25,033 bases of DNA from DATNIC01 sp035604635 (lineage in GTDB: Bacteria; Vulcanimicrobiota; Vulcanimicrobiia; Vulcanimicrobiales; Vulcanimicrobiaceae). The DNA lies in the NCBI GenBank assembly GCA_035604635.1, contig DATNIC010000201.1, positions 1 to 25,033 of the forward strand, written 5' to 3'. Made by a program: the position numbers and the translations under genes. Positions 15,211 through 23,310 of this stretch are shown piece by piece. Under the pieces are notes generated by a model. That model made no database searches, was not told the origin of the DNA, and saw only the letters and a program-made list of their open reading frames with translations. Numbering within the stretch: the stretch's first letter is position 1; each line of letters starts with the position of its first letter.

Positions 15211-16038
15211 TTGAGAGCGATCGGCGTCTTTCGCGCGGCGGGTGCGCGATTTTCCAAGGACAACTGCGCCATACTCGCCCAGGCGATCGCCTTCAACGCC
15301 GTCTTCGCGATCTTCCCGTTGACGATTCTCGCGATCGCGACGCTCGCATTTGTCTACGGAAACGTCAAGGAAGAGCAGCGCGCGTTCGCGCTGATCCTGC
15401 AGGTTACGCCGGAGCTGCAAGATCTGCTGACGGAGAATCTGCGCAATATCGTGACGTTTCGCGGCCTTTCCGGCGCGATCTCCCTCGTTGGCCTCATCTG
15501 GACCGGCAAGAGCCTTTTTCAGGCGCTGGCCTTTGCACTGGACCGAGCTGCCGGAGTCCCCGAGCCCCGTCCGTTGATCCCAAGTATCGTCATCGCGCTC
15601 TTCATGCTTCCGCTACTGGCCGTCCTCTTGCTTGTTGCGACCGCCGTCCCAATCTTGGTCTCGATCATCTCGCGCATCTGGTCGTTCGGCGGCTGGAGCG
15701 GCCTCCCGCAAATCGAGACGTATGCATTTTCCCTGGTCCTCGTCTTTGCGGCGAGCGCGCTCCTGTACCGCTATTTACCCTATCGCGCTCTGGCTTGGCG
15801 CTTCATCCTGCCCGGCGCCGCCTTCTCTGCGGTAACCTTCAACCTAGCTCAGATTGCCTTCGCGGTGTACACGACGCATACCAATTTCGCGCACATCTAC
15901 GGGGCGGTCGCAGCCATTGCCGTGACCTTGCTCTGGTTTTACTTGGTCGCCGCCCTCTTCTTGTACGCGTGGGAACTGACTGTTGAGCTCGAGGTGACGG
16001 CAACCCGGGCAGGCCAGCGCCAGCCGAGCGTCGGATGA
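15211..16038 (+). CDS. YihY/UPF0761 family integral membrane protein
   Basis: The 275-residue polytopic protein has about six hydrophobic segments. The family-typical start reads AQAIAFNAVFAIFPL, and a later segment reads THTNFAHIYGAVAAIAVTLLWFY, resembling the conserved YGALGGVIALLLWLY region of the family. The name ribonuclease BN was once attached to this family in error; the molecular function is unknown. The first possible start is a TTG at 15211; no in-frame ATG or GTG gives a full first helix. Its 3' end overlaps the next gene (ATGA at 16035-16038). Confidence 0.9.
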   Translation: MRAIGVFRAAGARFSKDNCAILAQAIAFNAVFAIFPLTILAIATLAFVYGNVKEEQRAFALILQVTPELQDLLTENLRNIVTFRGLSGAISLVGLIWTGKSLFQALAFALDRAAGVPEPRPLIPSIVIALFMLPLLAVLLLVATAVPILVSIISRIWSFGGWSGLPQIETYAFSLVLVFAASALLYRYLPYRALAWRFILPGAAFSAVTFNLAQIAFAVYTTHTNFAHIYGAVAAIAVTLLWFYLVAALFLYAWELTVELEVTATRAGQRQPSVG

Positions 16039-16955
16039 AAGCGACCGTGTATCGCTGGCTCGCCATTCCGTTGTTTTCGATGGCCATCGTGCTCCTAGGC
16101 GCCGCGCCCCTCATCGTTGCGACCCCGTCGATCGTCGTCTATCCGCTGATCCCAAACGGCTCCGGCGTCAGCACGGAGACCGGCTCGCGCATCTCGGTCA
16201 CGATCGCCTCGCAAATCGCACAGCTCGGTGGAGTCACGGTGAAACCGGCGCCGCCGGCGGTCGAGCAACACGACTTCCTCGTCGTCGCGCGACAACTCGG
16301 CGTCGACTACTACGTAACCGGCTACGTCACGCCGCTCGGCACCGAAGCGTCCGTTGTCGAACAACTTGTCAGCGCGAAGAGTGGCTCGATCGTGTGGAGC
16401 AACACCGCGCAGCTTACGACCTACGGTGAGGCCGTCGGCCAAGGGACGCTCATCCGATCCGCGATCCTCGCCTATGCCGCGCGTTCCGTTTCCTCGCTGC
16501 AGCCGATCGAACCGACCGCCGCGCCGCCGCGCCCGGTACCAACGCCGAGCCGCCCGCCGCTACCGAAAAAAGTCGCCGTCCTCGGTCTTTCCGGCGACGC
16601 TGCACCCGATCGCGTCGCTTATGCTGAGCGCTCGATGATGAAGGCTCTGGCAAAAAACAAAGTCTCGGCAGCAAGCGCGGAAAACACGCCCCAGGACGTG
16701 CAGCGCAGCGCCGGGACGATCTGCGCAAAGACCGGCGCAACGCTGCTGCTCGGCGCGACGCTCTCGACACAGACGCCGAACGACTCCTCAGCGACGGCAA
16801 ACGTCGTCGTGACCGGCTACGACTGCTCGGGGACCCAAGTGCGGAGCCAAACCGCGTCGAGCAACGGCGACGGAAAGCACGCTTGGCAAGGCGCCGTCGA
16901 TCGAGCGATCGACACCGCGGTGCGCGACTATCTCCAAGCCCGGTCGGGTTCGTAG
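16035..16955 (+). CDS. Signal-anchored envelope protein with two LpoB/CsgG/TolB-N-like domains
   Basis: This 306-residue protein is of unknown function. A hydrophobic N-terminal segment (about residues 9-30) is a signal peptide or anchor. Two regions then follow with the same alternating pattern: SIVVYPLIP...LGVDYYVTGYVTPL...GSIVW (about 32-145), and after a proline-rich linker (155-178) KVAVLGLSGD...TGATLLLGATLS (about 180-300). Both recall the fold of TolB N-terminal, LpoB and FlgO/CsgG-like proteins: a first strand, an ADYVLTG-type strand, and a strand near the end. Coupled translation with YihY suggests a shared envelope role. The end at 16955 lies 9 nt from the convergent rimM stop, with no terminator between them. 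Confidence 0.75.
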   Translation: MKATVYRWLAIPLFSMAIVLLGAAPLIVATPSIVVYPLIPNGSGVSTETGSRISVTIASQIAQLGGVTVKPAPPAVEQHDFLVVARQLGVDYYVTGYVTPLGTEASVVEQLVSAKSGSIVWSNTAQLTTYGEAVGQGTLIRSAILAYAARSVSSLQPIEPTAAPPRPVPTPSRPPLPKKVAVLGLSGDAAPDRVAYAERSMMKALAKNKVSAASAENTPQDVQRSAGTICAKTGATLLLGATLSTQTPNDSSATANVVVTGYDCSGTQVRSQTASSNGDGKHAWQGAVDRAIDTAVRDYLQARSGS

Positions 16956-16964
16956 GATCGCCGC

Positions 16965-17516
16965 CTAGTCCACGAGGCCTTCGGGAAGCTCCACGTCGAT
17001 GCGCTTGCGTTCGAGGTCGATGCAACGGATAAAGGCCCCGACCAGCGGGATCAGCGCGCGGCGCGCTCCGACGGCAAGGACGTCTTGAGCCGGATAATGC
17101 AGCACCTCGACGACCTTTCCGAGGTCCGTGCCGGCTCCGTCGACGACCGCGCATCCCAGCAGATCGTCGTCGAAGTACTCGTCTTCTTCCAGTGCGACGT
17201 TTCCGCGCTCGCTGAAAAGATCTACGCCGATCAAGGTTTGCGCTTCGGCCTCTCCGATCTCGTCGAAGCGAACGAGGATCTGCCGCTTGTGCCGCCGGGC
17301 CATTCCGACGCGCAACTCCCGCCCTCCGAACGCGTCGCCGGCCGTGACTACAAGCCCCGGCCGCAAGCTTTCGGACCCACTTCTCGTCGGGTCGACTTTC
17401 AATTCGCCATGTAGGCCAAAGCGGCCGACGATCCGCCCCAGCCGAACGTCAGTCGCGCGTCTCTCCGCTGGTCTCTCCGGTCTCTGCGGCCTCTTCGTCT
17501 TCGTCGTCCGGTTCAT
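16965..17516 (-). CDS. rimM: 16S rRNA maturation factor RimM
   Basis: The 183-residue protein helps 30S subunit assembly by binding ribosomal protein uS19 during head-domain maturation. The N-terminal barrel starts at LGRIVGRFGLHGELKV (about residue 26). The C-terminal PRC-barrel runs from about YFDDDLLGC to ELPEG at the end, with the conserved LIP motif. The only start codon available is the ATG at 17516. It adds a 25-residue basic leader (lysine, arginine and proline rich) and overlaps the end of khpA by 68 nt in another frame. It is the last gene of the operon; trmD, which often follows, is not here. Confidence 0.93.
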   Translation of the reverse strand: MNRTTKTKRPQRPERPAERRATDVRLGRIVGRFGLHGELKVDPTRSGSESLRPGLVVTAGDAFGGRELRVGMARRHKRQILVRFDEIGEAEAQTLIGVDLFSERGNVALEEDEYFDDDLLGCAVVDGAGTDLGKVVEVLHYPAQDVLAVGARRALIPLVGAFIRCIDLERKRIDVELPEGLVD

Positions 17517-17970
17517 CGGCGTCGATGATGTCGACTGTAACGCGGCCTTCGGCTCCTGCTCGGACCAACGTCCGCAACGCCTGCGCGACGCGACCGCCGC
17601 GTCCGATGACCTTTCCGAGATCCTCCGGATCGACTTCGAGCTCGATAATCGGCCCGCGCTCGTCCTCGACCGTCACGACATGGACCGCTTCCGGCTTCGA
17701 AACCAGGCCCTTCGCCAAAAACTCGAGCAGCTCGGTGGCACGCGTCCGCTGCGTTTGTGGATCGAGCGGCACCCGCGGGGGACGCTCGCGGCGTCCACCG
17801 GCATACGGACGAGCTCCGCGCCGCCGAGGGGCCGGCTCGTCCTCGGGCTCGATGTCATCGATGATCGTCTCGGCCGTAGCGATCTTCCGCGCCCCGAGTT
17901 TTGGACGGCGTTCTTCTTCTCCGCCTTCCTCGTCCCCGAAGAGGCCGAATTCATCATCGAACGCGCTCAT
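17449..17970 (-). CDS. khpA: KH-domain RNA-binding protein KhpA-like, with long acidic extensions
   Basis: The 173-residue protein contains one KH domain of the KhpA/YlqC type, about residues 80-155, with the GxxG loop visible in GKVIGRGGRVAQALR. Typical KhpA proteins are near 80 residues. Here a roughly 75-residue leader is first acidic (DDEFGLFGDEEGGEEE) then arginine-rich, and an acidic tail ends in GETRD. KhpA binds RNA and in Gram-positives partners KhpB. Start: the ATG at 17970 shares one base with the rpsP stop (TGATG); a GTG one codon upstream is possible. Placement between rpsP and rimM is the usual one for this gene. Confidence 0.92.
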   Translation of the reverse strand: MSAFDDEFGLFGDEEGGEEERRPKLGARKIATAETIIDDIEPEDEPAPRRRGARPYAGGRRERPPRVPLDPQTQRTRATELLEFLAKGLVSKPEAVHVVTVEDERGPIIELEVDPEDLGKVIGRGGRVAQALRTLVRAGAEGRVTVDIIDADEPDDEDEEAAETGETSGETRD

Positions 17971-18263
17971 CACTCACCCTTTTTCGATTTTGGTTCGCGC
18001 TTTTTCGTCGAAATGGGCCCACGCTCGACAAGACCCTTTTCCGCGAGCAATCGGCGCACCGGATCGGACGGCTGCGCGCCCTTGGCGAGCCACGCCTTGA
18101 TGCGCTCCTCGTCGACGACAACGGTTTTCGGCTCGGTGCGTGGGTTGTAGTGCCCGAGAATCTCCAGAAATCGGCCGTCGCGCGGCGCGCGCACGTCCGT
18201 TACTACGAATCGGTACGTCGGTTGCTTTTTCGCGCCCATGCGGCGCAGTCTAATTTTGACCAT
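17970..18263 (-). CDS. rpsP: 30S ribosomal protein bS16
   Basis: The 97-residue protein has the conserved start MVKIRLRRMGAKKQP, followed by YRFVVTD and the GHYNP motif. Length fits the family, with a lysine-rich tail. It lies 6 nt after the ffh stop and shares a base with the khpA start. ffh-rpsP-khpA-rimM is a well-known gene order, which supports co-transcription. Confidence 0.98.
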   Translation of the reverse strand: MVKIRLRRMGAKKQPTYRFVVTDVRAPRDGRFLEILGHYNPRTEPKTVVVDEERIKAWLAKGAQPSDPVRRLLAEKGLVERGPISTKKREPKSKKGE

Positions 18264-18269
18264 TACTAA

Positions 18270-19598
18270 TTAACGCATTCCTAATCTGCTGAAATCGGGC
18301 ATCCGCGGCCGCTTGCCGCTCCCGAACTGTTTCATCATCTGCCGCGACGCCTCGAATTGCTTGATCAGGCGGTTAACGTCGGCGACTTGCGTCCCGCTCC
18401 CGAACGCGATCCGCTTGCGGCGCGAGCCGTTGAGCATCTGTGGGTGGGCCCGCTCCTTGGCGGTCATCGAGCAGATGATCGCCTCGACCCGTCTTACATC
18501 GCGCTCATCGATTTCCATGTTGGGAACGGCACGGGAGAGGCCCGGGATCATCTTCACCAGCTCGCCCATCGAACCCATCTTCCTGACCTGGCGCAACTGC
18601 TCGAGAAAGTCGTCGAGCGTGAACGCGTTCTTGCGCATCTTGACGGCAAGCTCTTTGGCTTGCTCTTCCGAGTAAACGCTTTGCGTCTTTTCGATTAGGG
18701 TCAGGACGTCGCCCATCCCGAGAATACGCGAAGCGAGACGATCGGGATGGAACGGCTCGAGTGCCGGCAACTTCTCACCGACGCCGACGAATTTGATCGG
18801 CGCACCTGTGACGTGATGGATGGAGAGCGCCGCACCACCCCGCGTGTCGCCGTCTAGCTTCGTGAGGATGACGCCAGTGATGCCGACGCGGTCGTTGAAC
18901 GTCTTCGCGACTTTTGCCGCCTCTTGACCGGTCATCGCATCGGCGACGAACAGAATCTCCTTGGGATGAACCGCGGCTTTGATCTTCTCGAGTTCTTCCA
19001 TGAGCCCGTCGTCGATCTGCAGGCGTCCCGCAGTGTCGATGATGACCGTCGAAATCCCCAGCCGCTTGGCCTCCGCCACGCCGTCGCGCGAGATCTTCAC
19101 CGGATCGCCGGCACCTTCATCGAAGACGGGGAGCTCGATTTGTTTTCCCAGGGTCTGCAGCTGTGTGATCGCGGCAGGACGGTAGACGTCGGCTGCGACC
19201 AGCAGCGAACGACGGCCTTGCTCTTTCAGGCGCAAAGCGAGCTTGCCCGCGTGCGTCGTCTTACCGGAGCCTTGCAGTCCGACGAGCATGATCACGCTCG
19301 GCGGCGCGTCGGAGAATTGCAAGCGCGCCTCGGCTCCGCCCAGAATCGCCACGAGTTCTTCGTGGACGATCTTGATGACCGATTGCGCCGGGGTCAGCGA
19401 CGTAAGCACATCCGTACCGACGGCGCGTTCCTTGATGCGCGCTACGAACTCCTTAGCGACCGACAAGTTGACGTCGGCCTCCAACAGCGCGATCCGCACC
19501 TCGCGCAAGACTTCGGAGACGTCGCTCTCCGTCAGCCTCCCGCGGCTGCGCAGCCGATCGAATATCGCGCCGAGGCGCTCGCTCAGACCTTCCAGCAT
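18270..19598 (-). CDS. ffh: Signal recognition particle GTPase Ffh
   Basis: The 442-residue protein has the N domain (1-95), the G domain with P-loop GLQGSGKTT (107-115), DTAGR (188-192) and TKLDGD (246-251), and a C-terminal M domain carrying the methionine-rich region and the RNA-binding helix GSGTQVADVNRLIKQF. It binds 4.5S RNA and signal peptides of nascent membrane proteins and targets them with FtsY. The ATG at 19598 follows the acpP stop by 10 nt. rnc, smc and ftsY, which often sit between acpP and ffh, are absent. Confidence 0.98.
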   Translation of the reverse strand: MLEGLSERLGAIFDRLRSRGRLTESDVSEVLREVRIALLEADVNLSVAKEFVARIKERAVGTDVLTSLTPAQSVIKIVHEELVAILGGAEARLQFSDAPPSVIMLVGLQGSGKTTHAGKLALRLKEQGRRSLLVAADVYRPAAITQLQTLGKQIELPVFDEGAGDPVKISRDGVAEAKRLGISTVIIDTAGRLQIDDGLMEELEKIKAAVHPKEILFVADAMTGQEAAKVAKTFNDRVGITGVILTKLDGDTRGGAALSIHHVTGAPIKFVGVGEKLPALEPFHPDRLASRILGMGDVLTLIEKTQSVYSEEQAKELAVKMRKNAFTLDDFLEQLRQVRKMGSMGELVKMIPGLSRAVPNMEIDERDVRRVEAIICSMTAKERAHPQMLNGSRRKRIAFGSGTQVADVNRLIKQFEASRQMMKQFGSGKRPRMPDFSRLGMR

Positions 19599-19608
19599 CG
19601 AATCGGCG

Positions 19609-19854
19609 TTACGCCTTCTCCGCGGTCTGGTCGATGCGGTTCACGGCGTCGCCGACGGTTTTGATCTTCTCCGCCTCTTCGTCGGGAATGTCGATGTTGA
19701 ACTCGGTCTCGAACGCCATGACGAGCTCGACCTGATCGAGCGAGTCGGCGCCAAGGTCGTCGGTGATCGACGCCTCCATCGTCACCTCATCTTCATCGAC
19801 GCCCAGCTGCTCGACGATGATTTTCTTGACCTTATCAAACGTGGCTGTAGCCAT
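19609..19854 (-). CDS. acpP: Acyl carrier protein
   Basis: The 81-residue acidic protein carries the phosphopantetheine attachment serine S38 in GADSLD, followed by the recognition helix QVELVMAFE. It shuttles acyl chains for FabD, FabH and FabG, encoded immediately upstream. An AGGAG site lies 4 nt before the ATG at 19854, and the fabG stop is 24 nt upstream. Confidence 0.98.
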   Translation of the reverse strand: MATATFDKVKKIIVEQLGVDEDEVTMEASITDDLGADSLDQVELVMAFETEFNIDIPDEEAEKIKTVGDAVNRIDQTAEKA

Positions 19855-19878
19855 TTTGCTCCTGTTTTATGGCGCGGT

Positions 19879-20625
19879 TCACATTAAAAATCCGCCGTCG
19901 ACCACGATCGTTTGACCGGTGATGTAGCCGGCGGAATCCGAACATAAGAATGCGACGACACCGCTTACATCCTCCGGTGTTCCGGGCCGACCGAGCGGAG
20001 TGTTCTGGAGGAAATGCGTGCGGGCGGCCTCGGGCATGTCGGCGGTCATCGCGGTTTCAATCAGACCGGGTGCGACGGCATTGACTCTTACGTTCCGTGA
20101 CCCCAATTCCTTCGCTAGCGACTTTGCCAAGCCGAGCAAGCCTGCCTTGCTCGCAGCGTACGCTGCCTGACCGGCGTTGCCGGCGAGGCCGACGACGCTC
20201 GAGACGAGGACGATGCTTCCGCCGCGTTGGCGCATCATCGGGCGCGCGACCGCACTACAGAGGTAGAACGCGGACTGAAGGTTGACCGCAAGCAGCCGGT
20301 CGAGGTCCTCCGGCCTGATCCGGACGACCAGCGCGTCGAGTGTTTGGCCGGCGTTCCCAACCGCGAAATCGAGCCGGCCGACTGCCTGGAGCGCCCCGGC
20401 GACCGCGGCATCGACGGCAGCCGGATCGGCTACGTCGGCGATCAGGACCGGGACGTTGGCGTCCGCGCGCTTGGAGCGAGCCAGCGCCGCCGTTTCGTCG
20501 AGCGCTCCTCGATCCCGGCCGACGAGCGCGACATCGGCCCCACGAGCTGCGAACTCGACCGCGATGGCGCGACCTATCCCGCGGCTGGCGCCGGTGACGA
20601 CGCCCGCCTTTCCGCTAAGATTCAC
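19879..20625 (-). CDS. fabG: 3-oxoacyl-[ACP] reductase FabG
   Basis: The 248-residue SDR reduces 3-oxoacyl-ACP with NADPH in the fatty-acid elongation cycle. Visible are TGASRGIG (11-18), NAG (91-93), N115 and the catalytic S142/S143, Y156 and K160 (YAASK). The chain ends in GGFLM as FabG often does. It starts with GTG at 20625, overlapping the fabD stop (GTGA). The context with fabD, fabH and acpP makes the assignment firm. The usual NNAG reads GNAG here. Confidence 0.96.
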   Translation of the reverse strand: MNLSGKAGVVTGASRGIGRAIAVEFAARGADVALVGRDRGALDETAALARSKRADANVPVLIADVADPAAVDAAVAGALQAVGRLDFAVGNAGQTLDALVVRIRPEDLDRLLAVNLQSAFYLCSAVARPMMRQRGGSIVLVSSVVGLAGNAGQAAYAASKAGLLGLAKSLAKELGSRNVRVNAVAPGLIETAMTADMPEAARTHFLQNTPLGRPGTPEDVSGVVAFLCSDSAGYITGQTIVVDGGFLM

Positions 20626-21575
20626 GCCGGTGCGAAATGCGCGAGGGTCACCAGCAGCCGCTCCGCGCCGCCGCCGTCGCCGACGTGCAAGGTACGCGGA
20701 GCCCCCGGCAACCGCTTCACGAGCGGCGTCAGGACCGCAGCTGCACCGAACTCGACAAGGAGATCTAGCTGTTCTTCGAGCAGCCGCATTGCCGTTTCGT
20801 GCCAGAGCACTTCGTCCGTTACCGAGCGGATCACGTGATCGACGATGGTCGCTACGTCGCGATATGGTTGCGCATCGACATTCGAGATGACCGTGAAAGC
20901 GGGCAGACGAAAGTGAGCGTTCCGCACGTGAGGCTCGAACTCCGTACGGGCCGCGTCCATCAACTCACTGTGCCAGGCACCCGAGACGTTGAGCGGTATG
21001 ACGCGCTTTGCGCCTACATCGATGGCCCGTTCGCCGACTTCGCGGACCGCGGCGGCATCGCCGCTGATCACGATCTGCCCCGGCGCGTTGAAGTTTGCCA
21101 GGGCGACGCGGCCGACGCCGTCCCGGCGAACCGCTTCCGCGATGGCGCGCAACGGCTCCGGATCGAGCCCGAGGACGGCCGACATCGCGCCCGACGCGCG
21201 GTCAGCCGCGCGGTGCATCGCGAGCGCACGCTCATGGACGAGCCGGACCGCTTCTTCGAACTCCAGTGAACCTGCAATCGTCAAGCTGCACAGCTCTCCG
21301 AACGAATGTCCGGCGCTCGCGACCGGTTTGACCGCTTCGGCAGCCGCCGCGTAGAGCGCACAGTTTGTCACGAAAATCGCCGGCTGGCTGTAGCGCGTCT
21401 CGCGCAGCTTCTCGTCGGGTCCCTGCTGCGTCAGCGCGAGCAGATCGTATTTCAGGACGCGCGCCGCTCGACTGAAGAGGTCCGCGGCCGCCGGATACCG
21501 TGCCGAGATGTCCCCGCCCATCCCGACCGATTGCGAGCCCTGGCCGGGAAAGATAACGCCGATCCGCGCTACCAC
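20622..21575 (-). CDS. fabD: Malonyl-CoA:ACP transacylase FabD
   Basis: The 317-residue protein transfers malonyl from CoA to ACP. Seen are FPGQGSQ near the start, the nucleophile S91 in GHSFGE, R116 in the VHERA segment and H202 in SGAWHS. Start: a GTG at 21575 shares a base with the fabH stop (TAGTG) and has GGAG 9 nt upstream. An ATG at 21584 would add three residues but has GGAG directly against it. The frame stays open far upstream through fabH, but that part is a shadow. Confidence 0.96.
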   Translation of the reverse strand: MVARIGVIFPGQGSQSVGMGGDISARYPAAADLFSRAARVLKYDLLALTQQGPDEKLRETRYSQPAIFVTNCALYAAAAEAVKPVASAGHSFGELCSLTIAGSLEFEEAVRLVHERALAMHRAADRASGAMSAVLGLDPEPLRAIAEAVRRDGVGRVALANFNAPGQIVISGDAAAVREVGERAIDVGAKRVIPLNVSGAWHSELMDAARTEFEPHVRNAHFRLPAFTVISNVDAQPYRDVATIVDHVIRSVTDEVLWHETAMRLLEEQLDLLVEFGAAAVLTPLVKRLPGAPRTLHVGDGGGAERLLVTLAHFAPA

Positions 21576-22540
21576 TAGTTCCATCTCCAAGTGAGCGCGC
21601 CCCATGAAAGTCCACCGCCGAACGCCACGAAGACGACGACGTCCCCTTTCTTCAGGCGGCCGGCTTCGAGCGTTTCGAAAAGCGCGAGCGGGATCGAAGC
21701 CGCCGAAGTGTTCCCATATTCCTCGATGTTCACCACGACTTTTTCGGGCGCGAGGGCCAAATATTTTGCGGCGGAATCGATGATCCGCTTGTTGGCTTGA
21801 TGTGGGATCATCAATGCGAGATCGTCGGTCGTAAGATGGGCCCGCTCGAGCGCCGTGAGGGTCGACTCGACCATCTTGGTGACCGCGTACCTGAACGTCT
21901 CTTTTCCGTTCATATGAATGTAGTGGTCGCGTGAGCCCACCGCCGCCGAGCCGAGCGGGGCGCGCGAGCCGCCGGCCGGGACGTAGAGCATCTCGGGGCT
22001 CGTACCGTCGGAGCCGAGCTCGCACGAGAGAAATGAATCTTCTTCCGAGCTCTCCAGAATGACGGCGCCGGCGCCGTCGGCGAAGAGCACCGCCGTCGAG
22101 CGGTCGGTATAGTCGGTGATCTTCGAGAGGGTCTCGGCGCCGATCAGCATGACGCGCCGGTGCATCCCCGAGCGGACCAGACTCGAAGCGACCGCGAGAC
22201 CATAAACGAAACCGCTGCAAGCGATCTCGATGTCAAATGCGGGTTTCCCGACGGCACCGAGCTTCGAGGCGACGATGCATGCCGTCGCCGGAAAGAGAAA
22301 GTCGGGCGTCGCGGTTGCGACGACGTAGCAGTCGATGTCCCCCGGTTTGAGTGACGCACGCTCGAGCGCATCTTGCGCGGCGAGGATCGCGAGGTCGCTC
22401 GTCGCTTGGTCGGGCGCGGCGATGTGGCGCCGCTTCATCCCCGTCCGCGTCGTAATCCACTCGTCGCTGGTATCTAGGATCTTCTCGAGATCCTCGTTTG
22501 AGAGGACTCGCTCGGGGACATATCGCCCGACCCCGGCCAT
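21575..22540 (-). CDS. fabH: 3-oxoacyl-[ACP] synthase III FabH
   Basis: The 321-residue protein starts fatty-acid synthesis by condensing acyl-CoA with malonyl-ACP. The triad is C108 (ACSG), H247 (PHQAN) and N277 (YGNTSA). DEWITTRTG near residue 26 is a family mark. The ATG at 22540 begins directly at the first strand, with the protein opening MAGVGRYVPE. Upstream is the 135-nt structured spacer after rpmF, the only sizeable gap in the operon. plsX, which usually sits between rpmF and fabH, is absent. Confidence 0.97.
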   Translation of the reverse strand: MAGVGRYVPERVLSNEDLEKILDTSDEWITTRTGMKRRHIAAPDQATSDLAILAAQDALERASLKPGDIDCYVVATATPDFLFPATACIVASKLGAVGKPAFDIEIACSGFVYGLAVASSLVRSGMHRRVMLIGAETLSKITDYTDRSTAVLFADGAGAVILESSEEDSFLSCELGSDGTSPEMLYVPAGGSRAPLGSAAVGSRDHYIHMNGKETFRYAVTKMVESTLTALERAHLTTDDLALMIPHQANKRIIDSAAKYLALAPEKVVVNIEEYGNTSAASIPLALFETLEAGRLKKGDVVVFVAFGGGLSWGALTWRWN

Positions 22541-22587
22541 CCGAACCCCGTTAATTTGAAGGCGCTCCGAGCCGAGCTCTCCGCGCC

Positions 22588-22665
22588 CCCCATGCTTCGC
22601 ATGGGGCCCCCATGCGGCACGCGCCCTCAGCGTGATCGTGAGGGGTTCGTTCCCCGAGGGGGCGC
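22588..22665 (-). repeat. GC-rich inverted-repeat cluster between rpmF and fabH
   Basis: The spacer 22541-22675 has no gene. It contains three arms, CCCCATGC (22588-22595), GCATGGGG (22599-22606) and CCCCATGC again (22608-22615). The middle arm can pair perfectly with either neighbour over 8 bp. A second nested structure lies at 22621-22665 (GCGCC with GGCGC outside, GGGG with CCCC inside). No U-run follows any of them on the minus strand, so a simple terminator is unlikely. They could be an mRNA processing or stability element, or an attenuator, between the ribosomal-protein and fatty-acid parts of the operon. Confidence 0.7.
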
Positions 22666-22675
22666 TTGAACCACA

Positions 22676-22879
22676 CTAGTGCTGGTGTCCCGAGTGTTCG
22701 TCTTTCGGTTCGATCACCGTGCGGCCGTCGTATGTGCCGCAGGTCTCGCACGCGAAGTGCGGGCGCTTGGGCTGATGACACTGGGGGCACTCGACCGTCG
22801 TGACAGCCGTGAGCTTCCAGTTCGCCGCCCGGCGGCTGCGCGTCTTCGAGCGCGGAGTCTTCCATTTGAGGTTAGCCAT
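22676..22879 (-). CDS. rpmF: 50S ribosomal protein bL32, zinc-binding type
   Basis: The 67-residue protein starts MANLKWKTPRSKTRSRRA and has four zinc-ribbon cysteines, CPQC (31, 34) and CETC (44, 47), so it is the zinc-containing C+ form. It ends with a histidine-rich tail (EHSGHQH). Start: an ATG 27 nt upstream is in frame, but the one at 22879 has GGAGAAGG at 5 nt and gives the conserved N-terminus. It overlaps the yceD stop by 8 nt. Confidence 0.97.
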   Translation of the reverse strand: MANLKWKTPRSKTRSRRAANWKLTAVTTVECPQCHQPKRPHFACETCGTYDGRTVIEPKDEHSGHQH

Positions 22880-23303
22880 CGTCGCCTTCTCCTTCCCATA
22901 AACCACCGCACGCTTCGTCGCACAGCACGCCCATGGGGAGGGCGCTCGTGGTGAGCTGCCTGGCTAAGTCTGCGACGTCCAGCACGTCGCCTTCGAGTAC
23001 GTTGTTCAGATCGAGAGGGTCCCGTTTCCCGCCCGTTTCGAGCCGCTCTTCAACCTCGAGGTGGACCGGCACGATCACGTCTTTGAGGCACCGGCCGCAC
23101 GAGCTCCGGGCCGCGACGTCGATCGTCCCGTCGATGTGCAGTCCTCGTTGGATCCCGCGGACCTCGAGGACGACGTGCGCCGGTTGCGGGAAAGAGAACG
23201 TCCCGAACTCCGGGAGGGTCACGTCCTCGTCCAGGGTGAGCCGCCGGCCGGGCCCACTCAGGGCCGAGCCGACGTCGATTTTCAAAGAAGGGCCCATAGA
23301 CAT
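22872..23303 (-). CDS. yceD: YceD / DUF177 family protein
   Basis: The 143-residue protein of the YceD family is nearly always encoded next to rpmF and is linked to 23S rRNA accumulation in E. coli and plants. Family cysteines are present as CGRCL (69, 72) and CDEAC (128, 132), which suggests a metal site. The frame is open far upstream, to 24206, but that part is antisense to plus-strand genes. The ATG at 23303 lies about 36 nt past the predicted transcription start. A second ATG at 23297 is an alternative. It is the first gene of the operon. Confidence 0.92.
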   Translation of the reverse strand: MSMGPSLKIDVGSALSGPGRRLTLDEDVTLPEFGTFSFPQPAHVVLEVRGIQRGLHIDGTIDVAARSSCGRCLKDVIVPVHLEVEERLETGGKRDPLDLNNVLEGDVLDVADLARQLTTSALPMGVLCDEACGGLWEGEGDDG

Positions 23304-23310
23304 ACAGCAA

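Noticed and set aside
16956..16964. Bidirectional terminator between the convergent genes
   Set aside because: Only 9 nt separate the genes and no hairpin with T-run is visible; the same is true at 13773-13778.
21585..22220. N-terminal extension of fabD through fabH
   Set aside because: It overlaps the complete fabH gene, and the FabD motif FPGQGSQ begins just after 21575.
22588..22665. Riboswitch or terminator call for the rpmF-fabH spacer
   Set aside because: No known aptamer pattern and no U-run; it is kept only as a structured repeat element.
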